Shown here in pieces: positions 36,433-45,631 of a stretch of 64,000 bases of DNA. The notes under the pieces are model-generated. The model saw nothing but the letters and a program-made list of their open reading frames with translations, made no database searches and had not been told where the DNA came from. Source of the DNA: Oceanobacillus saliphilus (GTDB taxonomy: Bacteria; Bacillota; Bacilli; Bacillales; Amphibacillaceae); contig NZ_JALCZU010000002.1 of NCBI RefSeq assembly GCF_023522835.1, forward strand, positions 469,111-533,110, read 5' to 3'. A program made the translations under genes and the position numbers. Within the stretch, counting starts at the first letter, position 1, and each line of letters starts with the position of its first letter.

Positions 36433-36971
36433 TCGTTTATTCCCTCCAATCCTTTTTTCAGAAGTTCCTTTGCTCTTCTTATCCGTGTTTTAACCGTGCT
36501 TTCTTTTGCCTCAAGTACCAACGCGATTTCTTTGATTTGCAACTCCTCAAAATAAAAGAGATAAATAACTTCCCGATATTTTATCGGTAAATCCATTACC
36601 GCAGTAGCCAATCTTTGATCATCATCACTTTGAATAACAGTCTGCTCGACACTTTCTTGTTTGTCCCCTGTGTAATTGGTTTCATTTGCTAAAACGATCA
36701 CATTTTTGTTATACCAGCTTTTCAAATAATCCTTACAATGATTTATTGCGATTTTCCATAACCACGTTTTTAATTTAGAGTTTCCTTTATAGGTATGAAG
36801 CGACTTATAACACTTTACAAATATGTCCTGCGTTAAATCTTCAGCAATTACTTTATTATGTACATAGGAATATGCTAGCTTTAAAATCTGATCACCATAG
36901 CTATTCATTATTTCATCTATTAATTGTTCCTTATTTTCAATTTCATATATATCTGCTATTAATTCATCCAC
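36417..36971 (-). CDS. ECF-type RNA polymerase sigma factor
   Basis: 184 residues from the GTG at 36971, seven bases after AAAGGAGG; the longer frame to 37067 is not supported. Region 2 is visible in A-E-D-L-T-Q-D-I-F-V-K-C-Y and W-L-W-K-I-A-I-N-H-C-K-D. Region 4 is visible in L-P-I-K-Y-R-E-V-I-Y-L, then I-K-E-I-A-L-V-L, then S-T-V-K-T-R-I-R-R-A-K-E. No typical anti-sigma gene follows; the downstream partners are a PadR regulator and a RodA-like membrane protein. Confidence 0.85.
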   Translation of the reverse strand: MDELIADIYEIENKEQLIDEIMNSYGDQILKLAYSYVHNKVIAEDLTQDIFVKCYKSLHTYKGNSKLKTWLWKIAINHCKDYLKSWYNKNVIVLANETNYTGDKQESVEQTVIQSDDDQRLATAVMDLPIKYREVIYLFYFEELQIKEIALVLEAKESTVKTRIRRAKELLKKGLEGINEWKNG

Positions 36972-37040
36972 ATCGATTCCTCCTTTCAATTTATTAGACG
37001 ACTTCCTCTGGTAGAAAGTTTTTATTTTCCAAAATAAATA

Positions 37041-37060
37041 GGAAGCATGGGGACGGTTCC
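37041..37060 (+). repeat. Dispersed GGGACGGTTC repeat, copy 2 (truncated)
   Basis: GGAAGCATGGGGACGGTTCC is identical to the first 19 bases of copy 1 and then diverges. Confidence 0.6.
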
Positions 37061-37154
37061 TCGCCAAGTTTCAAATAGTGAAACGGGAAGGCTTGGTTGT
37101 TGAATCCTATTAGCTGATGTCTTACCATTGGGTTAGAGACGAGGTGAACAGAGG

Positions 37155-37907
37155 TTGAGTCAATACGAGGTTTCCACATTAAAAAAAGGGCTTCAGATCT
37201 TGGATTTATTGCAAACAAAGCGATTTTTGACGCTTAAAGAGATTTCTGAAACACTTCAATTGAATAAGACAACCGCCTTTCGGTTATTGCACACATTGGA
37301 GGATATGGAATACATCAACAAATTCGAAAACTATTTCGAGCTGAATACGAAAAAGTTTCATTCTGTTGCTGACCATGATACTTCCATTGATTGGACCACA
37401 TTACGTAGTCCATATCTTCTAGCAAGAAACACGGGGGAAAACGTATATATTGGAACTTTTGACGGATCAGATTTGGTCATGCGGCAAGTAATCAAACCTC
37501 CCTTTGATGAACCTTTTACAGAGGAGATAGGTGACCGTTCACCCCAACATTATACTGCTATAGGAAAGGTAATCCTGGCTTTTTCTGACGAGGACCAGCA
37601 AAAAGAAGCATTATCTCTTCTTAGCTCAACACCAGCAACTGACCATACGTTTGTTGACCCTGAATTACTGCTTTACCATTTAGATGTTATTAAAAAACAA
37701 GGTTTTGCTTTAGATGATGAAGAGAGATTTATTGGACTACGTTGTTTAGCCGCACCGGTCTTCATGGACAATAAAGTAATCGCAGCGGTAGCAATCGACG
37801 GTCCAGTTGAAAGAATGAAAAGAAGTATGCTGCGTGGATTAACGAATAAGGTCATCACGGCAAGTAAAGATATAACAGCCGAAATAAATGCAAACTATCA
37901 GATTTGA
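37155..37907 (+). CDS. IclR-family transcriptional regulator
   Basis: 250 residues. N-terminal winged helix S-T-L-K-K-G-L-Q-I-L-D-L-L, then L-T-L-K-E-I-S-E-T-L-Q-L-N-K-T-T-A-F-R-L-L-H-T-L. The C-terminal ligand domain includes H-Y-T-A-I-G-K-V-I-L-A-F and L-R-C-L-A-A-P-V-F, the usual IclR effector fold. Start TTG eight bases after GAGGTG. It sits directly before the aldo-keto reductase and old-yellow-enzyme genes and probably controls them. The effector is unknown. Confidence 0.88.
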   Translation: MSQYEVSTLKKGLQILDLLQTKRFLTLKEISETLQLNKTTAFRLLHTLEDMEYINKFENYFELNTKKFHSVADHDTSIDWTTLRSPYLLARNTGENVYIGTFDGSDLVMRQVIKPPFDEPFTEEIGDRSPQHYTAIGKVILAFSDEDQQKEALSLLSSTPATDHTFVDPELLLYHLDVIKKQGFALDDEERFIGLRCLAAPVFMDNKVIAAVAIDGPVERMKRSMLRGLTNKVITASKDITAEINANYQI

Positions 37908-38004
37908 GAAGTGCCTGGGAAATCACTTGTTAATCTTGTCTCAAGCGAAAACAGATAATTTTCTCTATTCATCATATCAAAATAATAGAAAAGAGGAATA
38001 AATA

Positions 38005-38937
38005 ATGACAAAACAAATAAAACTTGGGAAATCCGAACTTTACGTGAATCCAATCGGACTTGGTACGAATGCTGTTGGCGGACATAATCTTTATCCTAAT
38101 TTAGATGAAGAAGCAGGTAAAGAACTGGTGCGTGCCGCAATTAAAAATGGTGTGAATTTCATTGATACAGCATATCTATATGGCCCTGGACGCTCCGAAG
38201 AATTAGTTGGAGAAGCAATCAAAGAAACAGGAAAAAGAGATGAGCTTGTCCTAGCAACAAAAGGATCGGTTAAATTTACAGGCCAAGAAATGCTACAAGA
38301 TAATAGCCCTGCCTTCTTGAAACAAGAAGTAGAAAATAGTTTGAAACGACTGCAAACAGACTATATTGATCTATTTTATATCCATTATCCAGATAATGTT
38401 ACACCAGGATATGAAGCAGTAGGTGCTTTAAAAGAATTAAAAGATCAAGGCAAAATCAGAGCAATCGGCTTATCCAATTTTTCCATCGATCAGTTAAAAG
38501 AAGCGAATAGAGACGGATATGTTGATGTGTTTCAAGGAGAGTATAACTTAATTCAACGATCAGCAGAGAAAGAATTACTTCCTTATACCGCAGAAAACAA
38601 TATTTCATTTATCCCATTTTTCCCACTTGCATCCGGATTACTGGCAGGTAAATATAATAAAGATATGACATTTAATGATTTTCGTGCCAACATGCCACAT
38701 CTGCAAGGAGAAGCATTTGCACAGAATTTAGAAAAAGTAGAAAAAATCCGTGAAATTGCAAATGCGAAACAAGTGGATGTTGCTCATATTGTCTTAGCTT
38801 GGTACTTAACACGTAAATCCATTGACGCTGTCATTCCTGGTGCAAAAAGAGCTGAGCAAGTATTAGATAACTTGAAAACATTAAACGTTCAATTAACAGC
38901 AGAAGAAATCCAAGCAATTGATCGCACTTTCCAATAA
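38005..38937 (+). CDS. Aldo/keto reductase
   Basis: 310 residues, (beta/alpha)8 fold. The catalytic tetrad is visible as D and Y in [10 protein letters not shown] in L-A-T-K-G and H in Y-I-H-Y-P-D. The NADPH pocket segment I-P-G-A-K-R near the C-terminus is typical of the AKR11/YccK-IolS group. It reduces aldehydes or ketones with NADPH. Start behind AAGAGGAATAA. Only 24 bases separate it from the old-yellow-enzyme gene. Confidence 0.9.
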   Translation: MTKQIKLGKSELYVNPIGLGTNAVGGHNLYPNLDEEAGKELVRAAIKNGVNFIDTAYLYGPGRSEELVGEAIKETGKRDELVLATKGSVKFTGQEMLQDNSPAFLKQEVENSLKRLQTDYIDLFYIHYPDNVTPGYEAVGALKELKDQGKIRAIGLSNFSIDQLKEANRDGYVDVFQGEYNLIQRSAEKELLPYTAENNISFIPFFPLASGLLAGKYNKDMTFNDFRANMPHLQGEAFAQNLEKVEKIREIANAKQVDVAHIVLAWYLTRKSIDAVIPGAKRAEQVLDNLKTLNVQLTAEEIQAIDRTFQ

Positions 38938-38961
38938 TAACAAACTAGGAGAATTAACAAC

Positions 38962-40112
38962 ATGAAAGAAAGTTACAAACCAATATTCGAACCATTTACT
39001 TTACGTAATGGCGTTCAATTAAAAAACCGAATTGTCATGGCGCCGATGACGACCTTTTCTGCAAATCCGGATGATACTGCTTCCGATGCTGAGATTGACT
39101 ATTATGCTGCACGTTCCAACGGTCCTGCAATGGTTCTTACAGCTTGTGCCTATGTTCAGGCAAATGGAAAAGGATTTGAAGGACAGTTTGCCGCAGATCG
39201 GGATACAATGATTCCAAGCCTCAGAAGAGTAGCTTCTTCTATAAAAAAGGTGGAGCAAAAGCTGTATTACAGCTCTATCATGGCGGGAGATTGGCTGTTC
39301 CGCATTTAATTCCAGATGGTGAAACGGTAAGTGCAAGCAGTGTTGCACCGCTTCTGGACAGAGGTTTTTACAGCATTGATGCTGTCCCTCGAGCTTTAAC
39401 CGATGACGAAATCATAGAATTAATCAAGGCATTTGGAGAGGCAACTCGCCGTGCAATAGAAGCAGGGTTTGATGGCGTTGAACTGCATGGTGCAAGTGGA
39501 TACATTATTCAACAATTCTTCTCTCCTCATTCGAATACACGAACAGATCGCTGGGGAGGAAGTATCGAAAACCGACTTAACTTTCCTGTTGCTGTCATCG
39601 ATGAAGTGAAAAGAGTGGTTGCAAAACACGCCACACAACCTTTTATCATCGGCTACCGTCTGTCCCCAGAGGAACCGGAAACACCTGGAATAACGATGAC
39701 CGAGACATTTACACTTCTCGACGCATTAGCTGATGCAGAATTAGATTATATTCATATGGCATTAACTGAATTTTGGTCTAAGCCGCGCCGTGGTGTTGAG
39801 AGCAATCGTTCACGCGTTGAGCTTATCCGTGAACATGTGGGAAATCGCGTACCTATTATTGGTGTAGGATCCATTCATACACCAGATCAAGCTGTCCAAG
39901 CACTGGAGGTAACAGACCTTCTTTCATTAGGAAGAGAACTCATCATGGAACCTAAGTGGGTAGAAAAAGTGCAACAGGGAGAGGAAAAGGAAATCAAAAC
40001 GACCATTAACAACAACGACCAATCCCTTCTCGCTGTTCCAGATCCACTGTGGAAACTCATGTTTGATGTACCTGGATGGTTTCCCGTTGATAAAGAAAAA
40101 CAAAAACAATGA
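38962..40112 (+). pseudogene. NADH:flavin oxidoreductase (old yellow enzyme family), frameshifted
   Basis: The first part (38962 to about 39245) reads F-E-P-F-T-L-R-N-G-V-Q-L-K-N-R-I-V-M-A-P-M-T, the FMN-site start of OYE-like enzymes. At an A6 run (39243-39248) the frame is lost. The other frame continues G-G-A-K-A-V-L-Q-L-Y-H-G-G-R-L-A without any missing residue and runs to 40112 with F-D-G-V-E-L-H-G-A-S-G-Y and D-R-W-G-G-S. One missing base in the homopolymer explains everything. It could be a recent mutation, a phase-variable tract or a sequencing error. If intact, a product of about 380 residues would reduce enones with NAD(P)H. Confidence 0.85.
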
Positions 40113-40127
40113 ATTTAAATGAAGCAT

Positions 40128-40176
40128 GGAGCGATTTCCTTTTAACTTAAGAAGAAATCGCTCCTTGTTTTCTTTT
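40128..40176 (+). terminator. Terminator after the old-yellow-enzyme gene
   Basis: GGAGCGATTTC pairs with GAAATCGCTCC around 15 bases, and TTGTTTTCTTTT follows. The remaining bases to 40587 hold no gene I can support. Confidence 0.85.
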
Positions 40177-40587
40177 GTATTTATATTCCAAAAAGCAGGC
40201 AGTTCCCTTAACGGAGAACTGACTGCATTTCACATGAACCTTTATGATTGTCCACTATCTATCCCTCCGTAACATGGATAGTTTTCCTTAAGACTTTCGA
40301 GCAAGCGTACTCCATTGATTCCCCTCCCTGAAAGAAACGTTTCGATGAAGTAGCTTTTTGTCCCCCAGATTAAGAATTGCTATGGAGGGTATATCAAAAC
40401 TAGATGCAATATGAAATGGATTTTTATTTTTTCCCTTAGAAAATCTCTCATTTGGATACAGCTGATGGAAAAACGGCGCGAGTAAATACCACCGATAAAG
40501 TTTCATTTCATTCATTGGGGGGATTACAACCCGTTAACGCGAAGGTATATTTCTTCAATTGAGATATAACTAGTTAGGAGTGATACT

Positions 40588-41664
40588 ATGCGTGATCCGA
40601 TACAATTATTAGAAGATTTAATAGAGATTGATAGCTCGACCAAGCCTGGTGCGAACAAAGCTGTTGATTACTGTGCAAATTGGCTGGAGAACCAAGGTCT
40701 TACTGTGGAGCGAATTGAGAATAATGGCTTTCATATGCTCGTCTGTGAGATTGGCCAAGGAACAGATACGATCGTATTTAATGGACATATTGATGTTGTT
40801 GAAGGAGAAGAGAAACAGTTTGAACCGTATATAGATGAAGGAAAAATGTATGGTCGCGGCTCGGTTGATATGAAAGCTGGTGTGGCAACAATGATGACGG
40901 CAGTGGCACAGTTGAAGGACAGCAATTTATCAACAAAGGTAATGCTGCAGATCGTTCCGGATGAGGAAACTGGCGGAACAAATGGTACGAAGTTTTTGAC
41001 TGAGAAAGGATACCTGGGTGACTTCATAATTTGCGGTGAACCGACACATATGGGGATTGCGATTCAGTCTAAGGGAGTGCTGCAGCTTGATTTCGTTGTA
41101 AATGGAAAACCTGCCCATGGAAGCCGACCATGGGAAGGTGTAAATGCAATCAGCAAGGCCTATCAACTCTATGAAGAAATTCTTGAACTGCCATTTGCAC
41201 AGGAGACTTCCCCACCCATGTTCGGTAACCCATCCATCAATCTTGCCAAAATAAAGGGTGGCACTGTATATAATAAGGTTCCGGATAGATGTGAGATGTC
41301 CCTTGATATCCGATACTTGCCGGAACAGCTACCAGAGGATATCGTCAAACAGATCCAAAACATCACGGAGGAAACCGTAACAATCCACAGTCAAAACAGA
41401 CCCGTCAAGACGAAAGAAGATAATCCTTACGTCCAGAAACTTGCTGCATCCGTTAAGCGAGAAACCCGACTGGAAAAGGTGAATATTTTTGGTCAGCACG
41501 GTTCCAATGATGGGCAGTTCTTTACGGAGTATGGAGGATCAGCCATAGAGTTTGGTCCAGCCGGCCACGATTGGCATGGCAAGAATGAAATGGTTTATGT
41601 GGATTCGGTGAGAGAATATCAGAGAGTGCTTGAAGACTTCGTACTATCTCATAACAAAAATTAA
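40588..41664 (+). CDS. M20-family metallopeptidase (ArgE/DapE type)
   Basis: 358 residues. Di-zinc motifs: N-G-H-I-D-V-V (His), G-R-G-S-V-D-M-K (bridging Asp), D-E-E-T-G-G (general base and metal Glu) and C-G-E-P-T. A lid-domain His is in P-A-H-G-S. The family deacylates N-acetyl- or N-succinyl-amino acids. The substrate is uncertain, because no arginine or lysine genes flank it. Start ATG after TAGGAGTGATACT. Followed by its own terminator. Confidence 0.88.
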   Translation: MRDPIQLLEDLIEIDSSTKPGANKAVDYCANWLENQGLTVERIENNGFHMLVCEIGQGTDTIVFNGHIDVVEGEEKQFEPYIDEGKMYGRGSVDMKAGVATMMTAVAQLKDSNLSTKVMLQIVPDEETGGTNGTKFLTEKGYLGDFIICGEPTHMGIAIQSKGVLQLDFVVNGKPAHGSRPWEGVNAISKAYQLYEEILELPFAQETSPPMFGNPSINLAKIKGGTVYNKVPDRCEMSLDIRYLPEQLPEDIVKQIQNITEETVTIHSQNRPVKTKEDNPYVQKLAASVKRETRLEKVNIFGQHGSNDGQFFTEYGGSAIEFGPAGHDWHGKNEMVYVDSVREYQRVLEDFVLSHNKN

Positions 41665-41687
41665 ATCAATCGTATGTTGGCGTAATG

Positions 41688-41735
41688 AAGCACCGGCCCT
41701 TCTTAGATCAGATGGTTTCGGTGCTTATTGCTTTT
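41688..41735 (+). terminator. Terminator after the M20 peptidase
   Basis: AAGCACCG pairs with CGGTGCTT around a 23-nt loop that itself can fold, and ATTGCTTTT follows. Confidence 0.6.
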
Positions 41736-41823
41736 CAGTAGGAAAATTTTTGTTTCAAATGTTGTAAACATATTGGTGACTGCAGGCAAAAGTTGCTATA
41801 CTTCACATAGATTATTGTCTTAT

Positions 41824-41850
41824 AACTGTCACCGATTGGATAAGACAGTT
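41824..41850 (+). promoter_or_regulatory. Hairpin directly upstream of the maf ribosome-binding site
   Basis: AACTGTC pairs with GACAGTT. The stem ends about ten bases before GGAGG of maf and may affect translation, or be a degenerate copy of the dispersed hairpin element. Confidence 0.3.
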
Positions 41851-41872
41851 ACCCTATCAGGAGGTATTACAT

Positions 41873-42445
41873 ATGACCAAAAAACTTATCCTTGCTTCCT
41901 CATCACCGCGAAGGCAAGAACTCTTACTTCAGGTACAAATTCCCTTCACCATCCGCAAACCTGAAATAGACGAATCACAGATTAGTGCAACTGATCCGGT
42001 AGAAAAAGTTAAACAATTAGCTTTGTTAAAAGGCCGGAAAGTCCCGCTTACACATGAAAATGAAGTAATCCTATCCGCTGATACCGTCGTTTCCTGCAAC
42101 AATATCATCTTTGAAAAACCGACGAGCAAGGAAGATGCTTATCACATGATTTCTCATTTAAGTGGTACTGTTCATGAGGTATTTACTGGTGTGTTGATCC
42201 GTTCATTACATGATGAAACCGTATTTGTCGAGCGGACAAAGGTTGAATTTTGGCCTCTAACAGAAGAAGAAATCGATTGGTATCTATCGACTAATGATCC
42301 CTATGATAAAGCCGGTGCTTATGGGATTCAAAGTCTCGGAGCTACGCTTGTAAAGCAAATTACCGGAGATTATTACAATGTCGTTGGGCTACCAATTTCC
42401 CGTGTGGTTAGAGAGCTTAGGCGATTTTCTGTGTATCCAGAATAA
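41873..42445 (+). CDS. maf: Maf-family nucleoside triphosphate pyrophosphatase
   Basis: 190 residues, full length. The substrate loop S-S-S-P-R-R-Q-E-L-L is at 9-18, with S-A-D-T-V-V, the K-P-T-S-K-E-D-A segment and D-K-A-G-A-Y-G-I-Q-S-L-G-A, all typical of the dTTP/UTP pyrophosphatase branch. It removes non-canonical or excess nucleotides. In most Bacillaceae maf sits before radC-mreB; here it is alone, so this may be a second copy. Start ATG eight bases after GGAGG. Confidence 0.92.
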   Translation: MTKKLILASSSPRRQELLLQVQIPFTIRKPEIDESQISATDPVEKVKQLALLKGRKVPLTHENEVILSADTVVSCNNIIFEKPTSKEDAYHMISHLSGTVHEVFTGVLIRSLHDETVFVERTKVEFWPLTEEEIDWYLSTNDPYDKAGAYGIQSLGATLVKQITGDYYNVVGLPISRVVRELRRFSVYPE

Positions 42446-42499
42446 GAGAAGCGCAGGGACGGTTCTTTTGGAAGCAAAAGAACCGTCCCTGCGCTTCTC
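42446..42499. terminator. 25-bp perfect hairpin, back-to-back GGGACGGTTC repeat (copy 3)
   Basis: GAGAAGCGCAGGGACGG plus TTCTTTTG pairs perfectly with its complement around GAAG. It starts right after the maf stop and ends three bases before the stop of the broken FMN-reductase gene, so it can end transcription from both sides. Confidence 0.85.
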
Positions 42500-42501
42500 A
42501 C

Positions 42502-43063
42502 CTATCGCGAAGTAACTGCTACCTCACTCCCATGCACATCAACCGAAATCTTGTTCAAAAAATAACGAACCTGCTTCTTCGTTCGATTTAACATATCTTC
42601 ATCAATAATCACTTCATCACTTGTTTTACTGATCTCACTATCTTGGAAATATAGACCTTTTAAGTTTTGTGCTTTTACAGTGGCTAATAACGGTTTCAAT
42701 GCATATTCCATAGCCAATAAATGCGATGAACTACCTCCTGTCATCACAGGAAGTACAACAGTATCCTGTAAAATATCCTGCGGCAGAAGGTCGAATAGTG
42801 CTTTTAATACACCAGAGTATGAAGCCTTGTATACTGGGGATCCAACAATTACACCATCCGCTTTTTGCAAATCATTGGCTATCTCCTTTATCTTAGAACT
42901 GTTAAAGTTTGCAAATAGCAAGTCCTCTGCATCGACATCTTTGACAGAAATATTATTAATAGAAAACCCTTCCTGTTTGGCAAGGGTCACCTAAATAGTA
43001 AAGTACACGTTCTGATCTCGATAACGAAGACGGACTCCCCGACACAATTACAATATGGGCGAT
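42502..43063 (-). pseudogene. NAD(P)H-dependent FMN reductase (SsuE/MsuE type), start lost and frameshifted
   Basis: From 43063 the minus strand reads I-V-I-V-S-G-S-P-S-S-L-S-R-S-E-R-V-L-Y-Y-L-G, the FMN phosphate loop of the SsuE family. At about 42990-42996 the frame shifts by one base and continues T-L-A-K-Q-E-G-F, then A-E-D-L-L-F-A, D-G-V-I-V-G-S-P-V-Y-K-A-S-Y-S-G and P-V-M-T-G-G to 42502. Seven bases after a strong GGGAGGGG stands ATC where ATG is expected. SsuE-type reductases feed FMNH2 to LLM monooxygenases such as the two upstream in this operon. Two independent lesions indicate a real pseudogene. Confidence 0.8.
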
Positions 43064-43114
43064 AACGATTCCCCTCCCTGTTTGAAAACATTTTCTAAAA
43101 CAACACGGCAACAT

Positions 43115-43372
43115 TTACGATTTAGCTAACGCTTTTTCCAAATGTTCGATACCAACTTCTGTTACTGCTTCATATACATTTCCTTGACCAATTTCCACAA
43201 CAGGAACATGACGCACCCCGTATTTAGCTTCCAAAATATCTCTCCGGTCATCATTTTCTGTTACATCTATCGTTTGGTAAGCTAAACCTTTTCCCTCTAA
43301 ATATGTTTTTACTTCATTACAATAACTACATCCTTGCTTTGCCCAAACTACTATCGATTGATCATTTGCCAT
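43115..43372 (-). CDS. Glutaredoxin-like protein
   Basis: 85 residues from the ATG at 43372 (GTGGGGATTAAG). Redox motif C-S-Y-C within W-A-K-Q-G-C-S-Y-C, cis-proline segment H-V-P-V-V-E. NrdH/glutaredoxin size and fold. Placed between a flavin monooxygenase and the broken FMN reductase in an S-box operon, it probably handles thiols or disulfides released from the sulfur substrate, by inference. Confidence 0.88.
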   Translation of the reverse strand: MANDQSIVVWAKQGCSYCNEVKTYLEGKGLAYQTIDVTENDDRRDILEAKYGVRHVPVVEIGQGNVYEAVTEVGIEHLEKALAKS

Positions 43373-43451
43373 CTTAATCCCCACTTTTCGTTTTAGTATG
43401 ATATTTTTTAAAAAAATAACCGCTTCTACTCTGAACTCTACAAGCTAGTTT

Positions 43452-44783
43452 CTATATAGAAGCACTAGCTTTTTTAACATAACGATTTTTTATAAAAGGC
43501 AGCCCTAAATTCTCACGTAATGTATCGCCTTCATAACTGCGATTATAATAGCCTTTTTCCTCTAAAATTGGTAATACATGATTGAGAAAATCATCGTATT
43601 GCTTACCTAGCACATACATGACTATCACAAAACCATCTGCAGCGTCATGATCAACCCACTCCATCATTTTATATGCTACTTGCTCGTACGTTCCGAAAAA
43701 CTCACCTTTTGGAGTAGCTACACGTAATGCCACTTCTCGTAACGTTAAGTTCTCTTCTTTCGCCATTTGTTTAATCTCATCTGTTGTCGACTGGAAACTG
43801 TTCTTACCGACATCACCAATATCTGGGAAAGCCTCATCAAGCGGAAACTGACTGAAATCAAAATGATCAAAGTAACGTCCGAGATAATTTAGTGCTTCCT
43901 CGATACTAATTAAATTTTTAATCTCATTGTATCTTTCCTCCGCTTCTGCTTCTGTCGCACCAATTATCGGAGACAACGATGGTAAAATAGCAATATCATC
44001 TCGTTTTCTACCATTTTCAACTGCCTGTTCTTTTAAGGTGCGATAATATTCCTGTGCACTTTCAATAGTAGCTTTATTTGTGAAAATCGCTTCACCATGT
44101 TTCGCAGCAAAGGCAATTCCCGTCTTTGATGCGCCCGCTTGGAATATGACCGGTTGTCCTTGTTTGGAACGCTCGATATTTAATGGCCCCTGTGCTTTAA
44201 AAAATTCCCCTTCATGGTTTAAACGATGCATCTTCTCTCGTTCAAAGAATTGCCCCGATTTACGATTTCTGACAAATGCATCATCTTCCCAGGAATCCCA
44301 TAATCCTTTAGCAACTTCTAAATACTCATCCGCCATTTGATAGCGTAACGAATGATCGGGATGATTTCCTTTATTAAAGTTTGAAGCAGTTCCTTCCAAT
44401 GGAGTCGTTACCACGTTCCAACCAGCACGGCCCCCTGAGATACTATCTAATGAAGCAAATTGACGTGCAATATTAAATGGCTCACTATACGTGGTGGAAA
44501 CCGTCCCAACTAAGCCAATATGTTTTGTTACTGCTGCAAGTGTCGACAATAACGTTATCGGCTCAAAGCGATTTAAAAAATGTGGAATGGATTTTTCATT
44601 AATGTGTAGACCATCTGCGATGAATACAAAGTCAATTCCCGATTGCTCTGCTTTTTGCGTCACATCTATATAATGATTTAGATTAATACTTCCATCTGCA
44701 GGAACCTCGTCGGATTTCCAGGAGTTCATGTGACCACCTGGACCTTGTATTAAAATACCAAGTTTTATTTTCTTTTTGGACAT
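43452..44783 (-). CDS. LLM-class flavin-dependent monooxygenase, NtaA/SnaA/DszA type (second copy)
   Basis: 443 residues from the ATG at 44783, behind AAGGAGTTGTAAAA; the longer frame overlaps the upstream gene. Motifs: G-P-G-G-H-M-N-S-W, F-V-F-I-A-D-G-L, G-R-A-G-W-N-V-V-T-T, N-H-E-G-E-F-F and V-I-F-Q-A-G-A-S-K-T-G. The family uses FMNH2 to cleave C-S or C-N bonds. With an amino-acid-type ABC transporter and an S-box, the context resembles the B. subtilis yxeK and ytmI operons for modified cysteines. Paralogue of 13119-14516. Confidence 0.9.
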   Translation of the reverse strand: MSKKKIKLGILIQGPGGHMNSWKSDEVPADGSINLNHYIDVTQKAEQSGIDFVFIADGLHINEKSIPHFLNRFEPITLLSTLAAVTKHIGLVGTVSTTYSEPFNIARQFASLDSISGGRAGWNVVTTPLEGTASNFNKGNHPDHSLRYQMADEYLEVAKGLWDSWEDDAFVRNRKSGQFFEREKMHRLNHEGEFFKAQGPLNIERSKQGQPVIFQAGASKTGIAFAAKHGEAIFTNKATIESAQEYYRTLKEQAVENGRKRDDIAILPSLSPIIGATEAEAEERYNEIKNLISIEEALNYLGRYFDHFDFSQFPLDEAFPDIGDVGKNSFQSTTDEIKQMAKEENLTLREVALRVATPKGEFFGTYEQVAYKMMEWVDHDAADGFVIVMYVLGKQYDDFLNHVLPILEEKGYYNRSYEGDTLRENLGLPFIKNRYVKKASASI

Positions 44784-44803
44784 TTTTACAACTCCTTCTC
44801 TTT

Positions 44804-45595
44804 CTATTCGTCTTCTAGTAAATCTACATCGAACCATTTTTCGGATATCTCGGAAAATGTCCCATTCTCTTTAAGCTCTTCAATAGCTTTGTTTATTTCC
44901 AAAATCAAGGCATCATTTTCTTCTGATTTTTGAAAAGGCAAAGCAACTGGCTGATCACCAAATGGTTCTCCTACAATTTGTAATGGAATGTCTCGTTGAC
45001 TAATTTGTGCCAGCAATTGTTCTCTCCCATATATAAATCCGTCTACTTTCCCTGTTGCAACATCTGTATAAATAACATCGGTTGATTCATAAATGACCAG
45101 TTCATAATTTTCATCTGGGAAATTTTCTTTTAAAATATTTTCAAAGTTCGTACCCATGATACCTGCTAGTTCTTTTCCCTCTAATTCATCTAAAGACTGA
45201 ACTTTAGCATTGTCCTTCGCTGTAGCAACCACTGCTTTTGAACTGTAATAAGGATCCGTGAAATTATACGTTTGCGCTCTTTCCTCTGTTGCAGCAAAGT
45301 TAATTGCCGTATCCACTTTTCCAGATTGTAAATTAGCTAAAACCCCATTCCAATCGGTTAACACCCAATCCACTTCATAATCCATTTTTTCGAAAATAGC
45401 GTTAAAGATATCTACAATAAAACCCTTTAACTCCTCATCTTCTTTAAAAGTATGTGGAAAACCATCGGGTACAGCACCAACTGTGATGACCTTATCATCA
45501 GAAGGACTAGCGGACCCTTCATTATTCTCGTTTTCGCCACACCCCGCAACAAAGAACAGCAATACTGCTGACAGAAACAGCATTAATTTTTTCAT
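44804..45595 (-). CDS. ABC transporter substrate-binding lipoprotein (polar amino acid type)
   Basis: 263 residues. Signal peptide with lipobox V-A-G-C, modified Cys at 19, followed by an acidic linker. The mature part is a family 3 solute-binding protein (G-F-I-V-D-I-F-N-A-I, then D-T-A-I-N-F-A-A-T-E-E-R). It should capture a cystine-like or sulfur-modified amino acid outside the membrane for the permease and ATPase of this operon. Confidence 0.9.
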   Translation of the reverse strand: MKKLMLFLSAVLLFFVAGCGENENNEGSASPSDDKVITVGAVPDGFPHTFKEDEELKGFIVDIFNAIFEKMDYEVDWVLTDWNGVLANLQSGKVDTAINFAATEERAQTYNFTDPYYSSKAVVATAKDNAKVQSLDELEGKELAGIMGTNFENILKENFPDENYELVIYESTDVIYTDVATGKVDGFIYGREQLLAQISQRDIPLQIVGEPFGDQPVALPFQKSEENDALILEINKAIEELKENGTFSEISEKWFDVDLLEDE

Positions 45596-45631
45596 TTACC
45601 TTTCCCCCTCTATAATCATGAATACAAATCA

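Noticed and set aside
40288-40515. A 75-residue minus-strand frame in the gap before the M20 peptidase
   Set aside because: No ribosome-binding site (C-rich sequence before the ATG) and no recognisable pattern.
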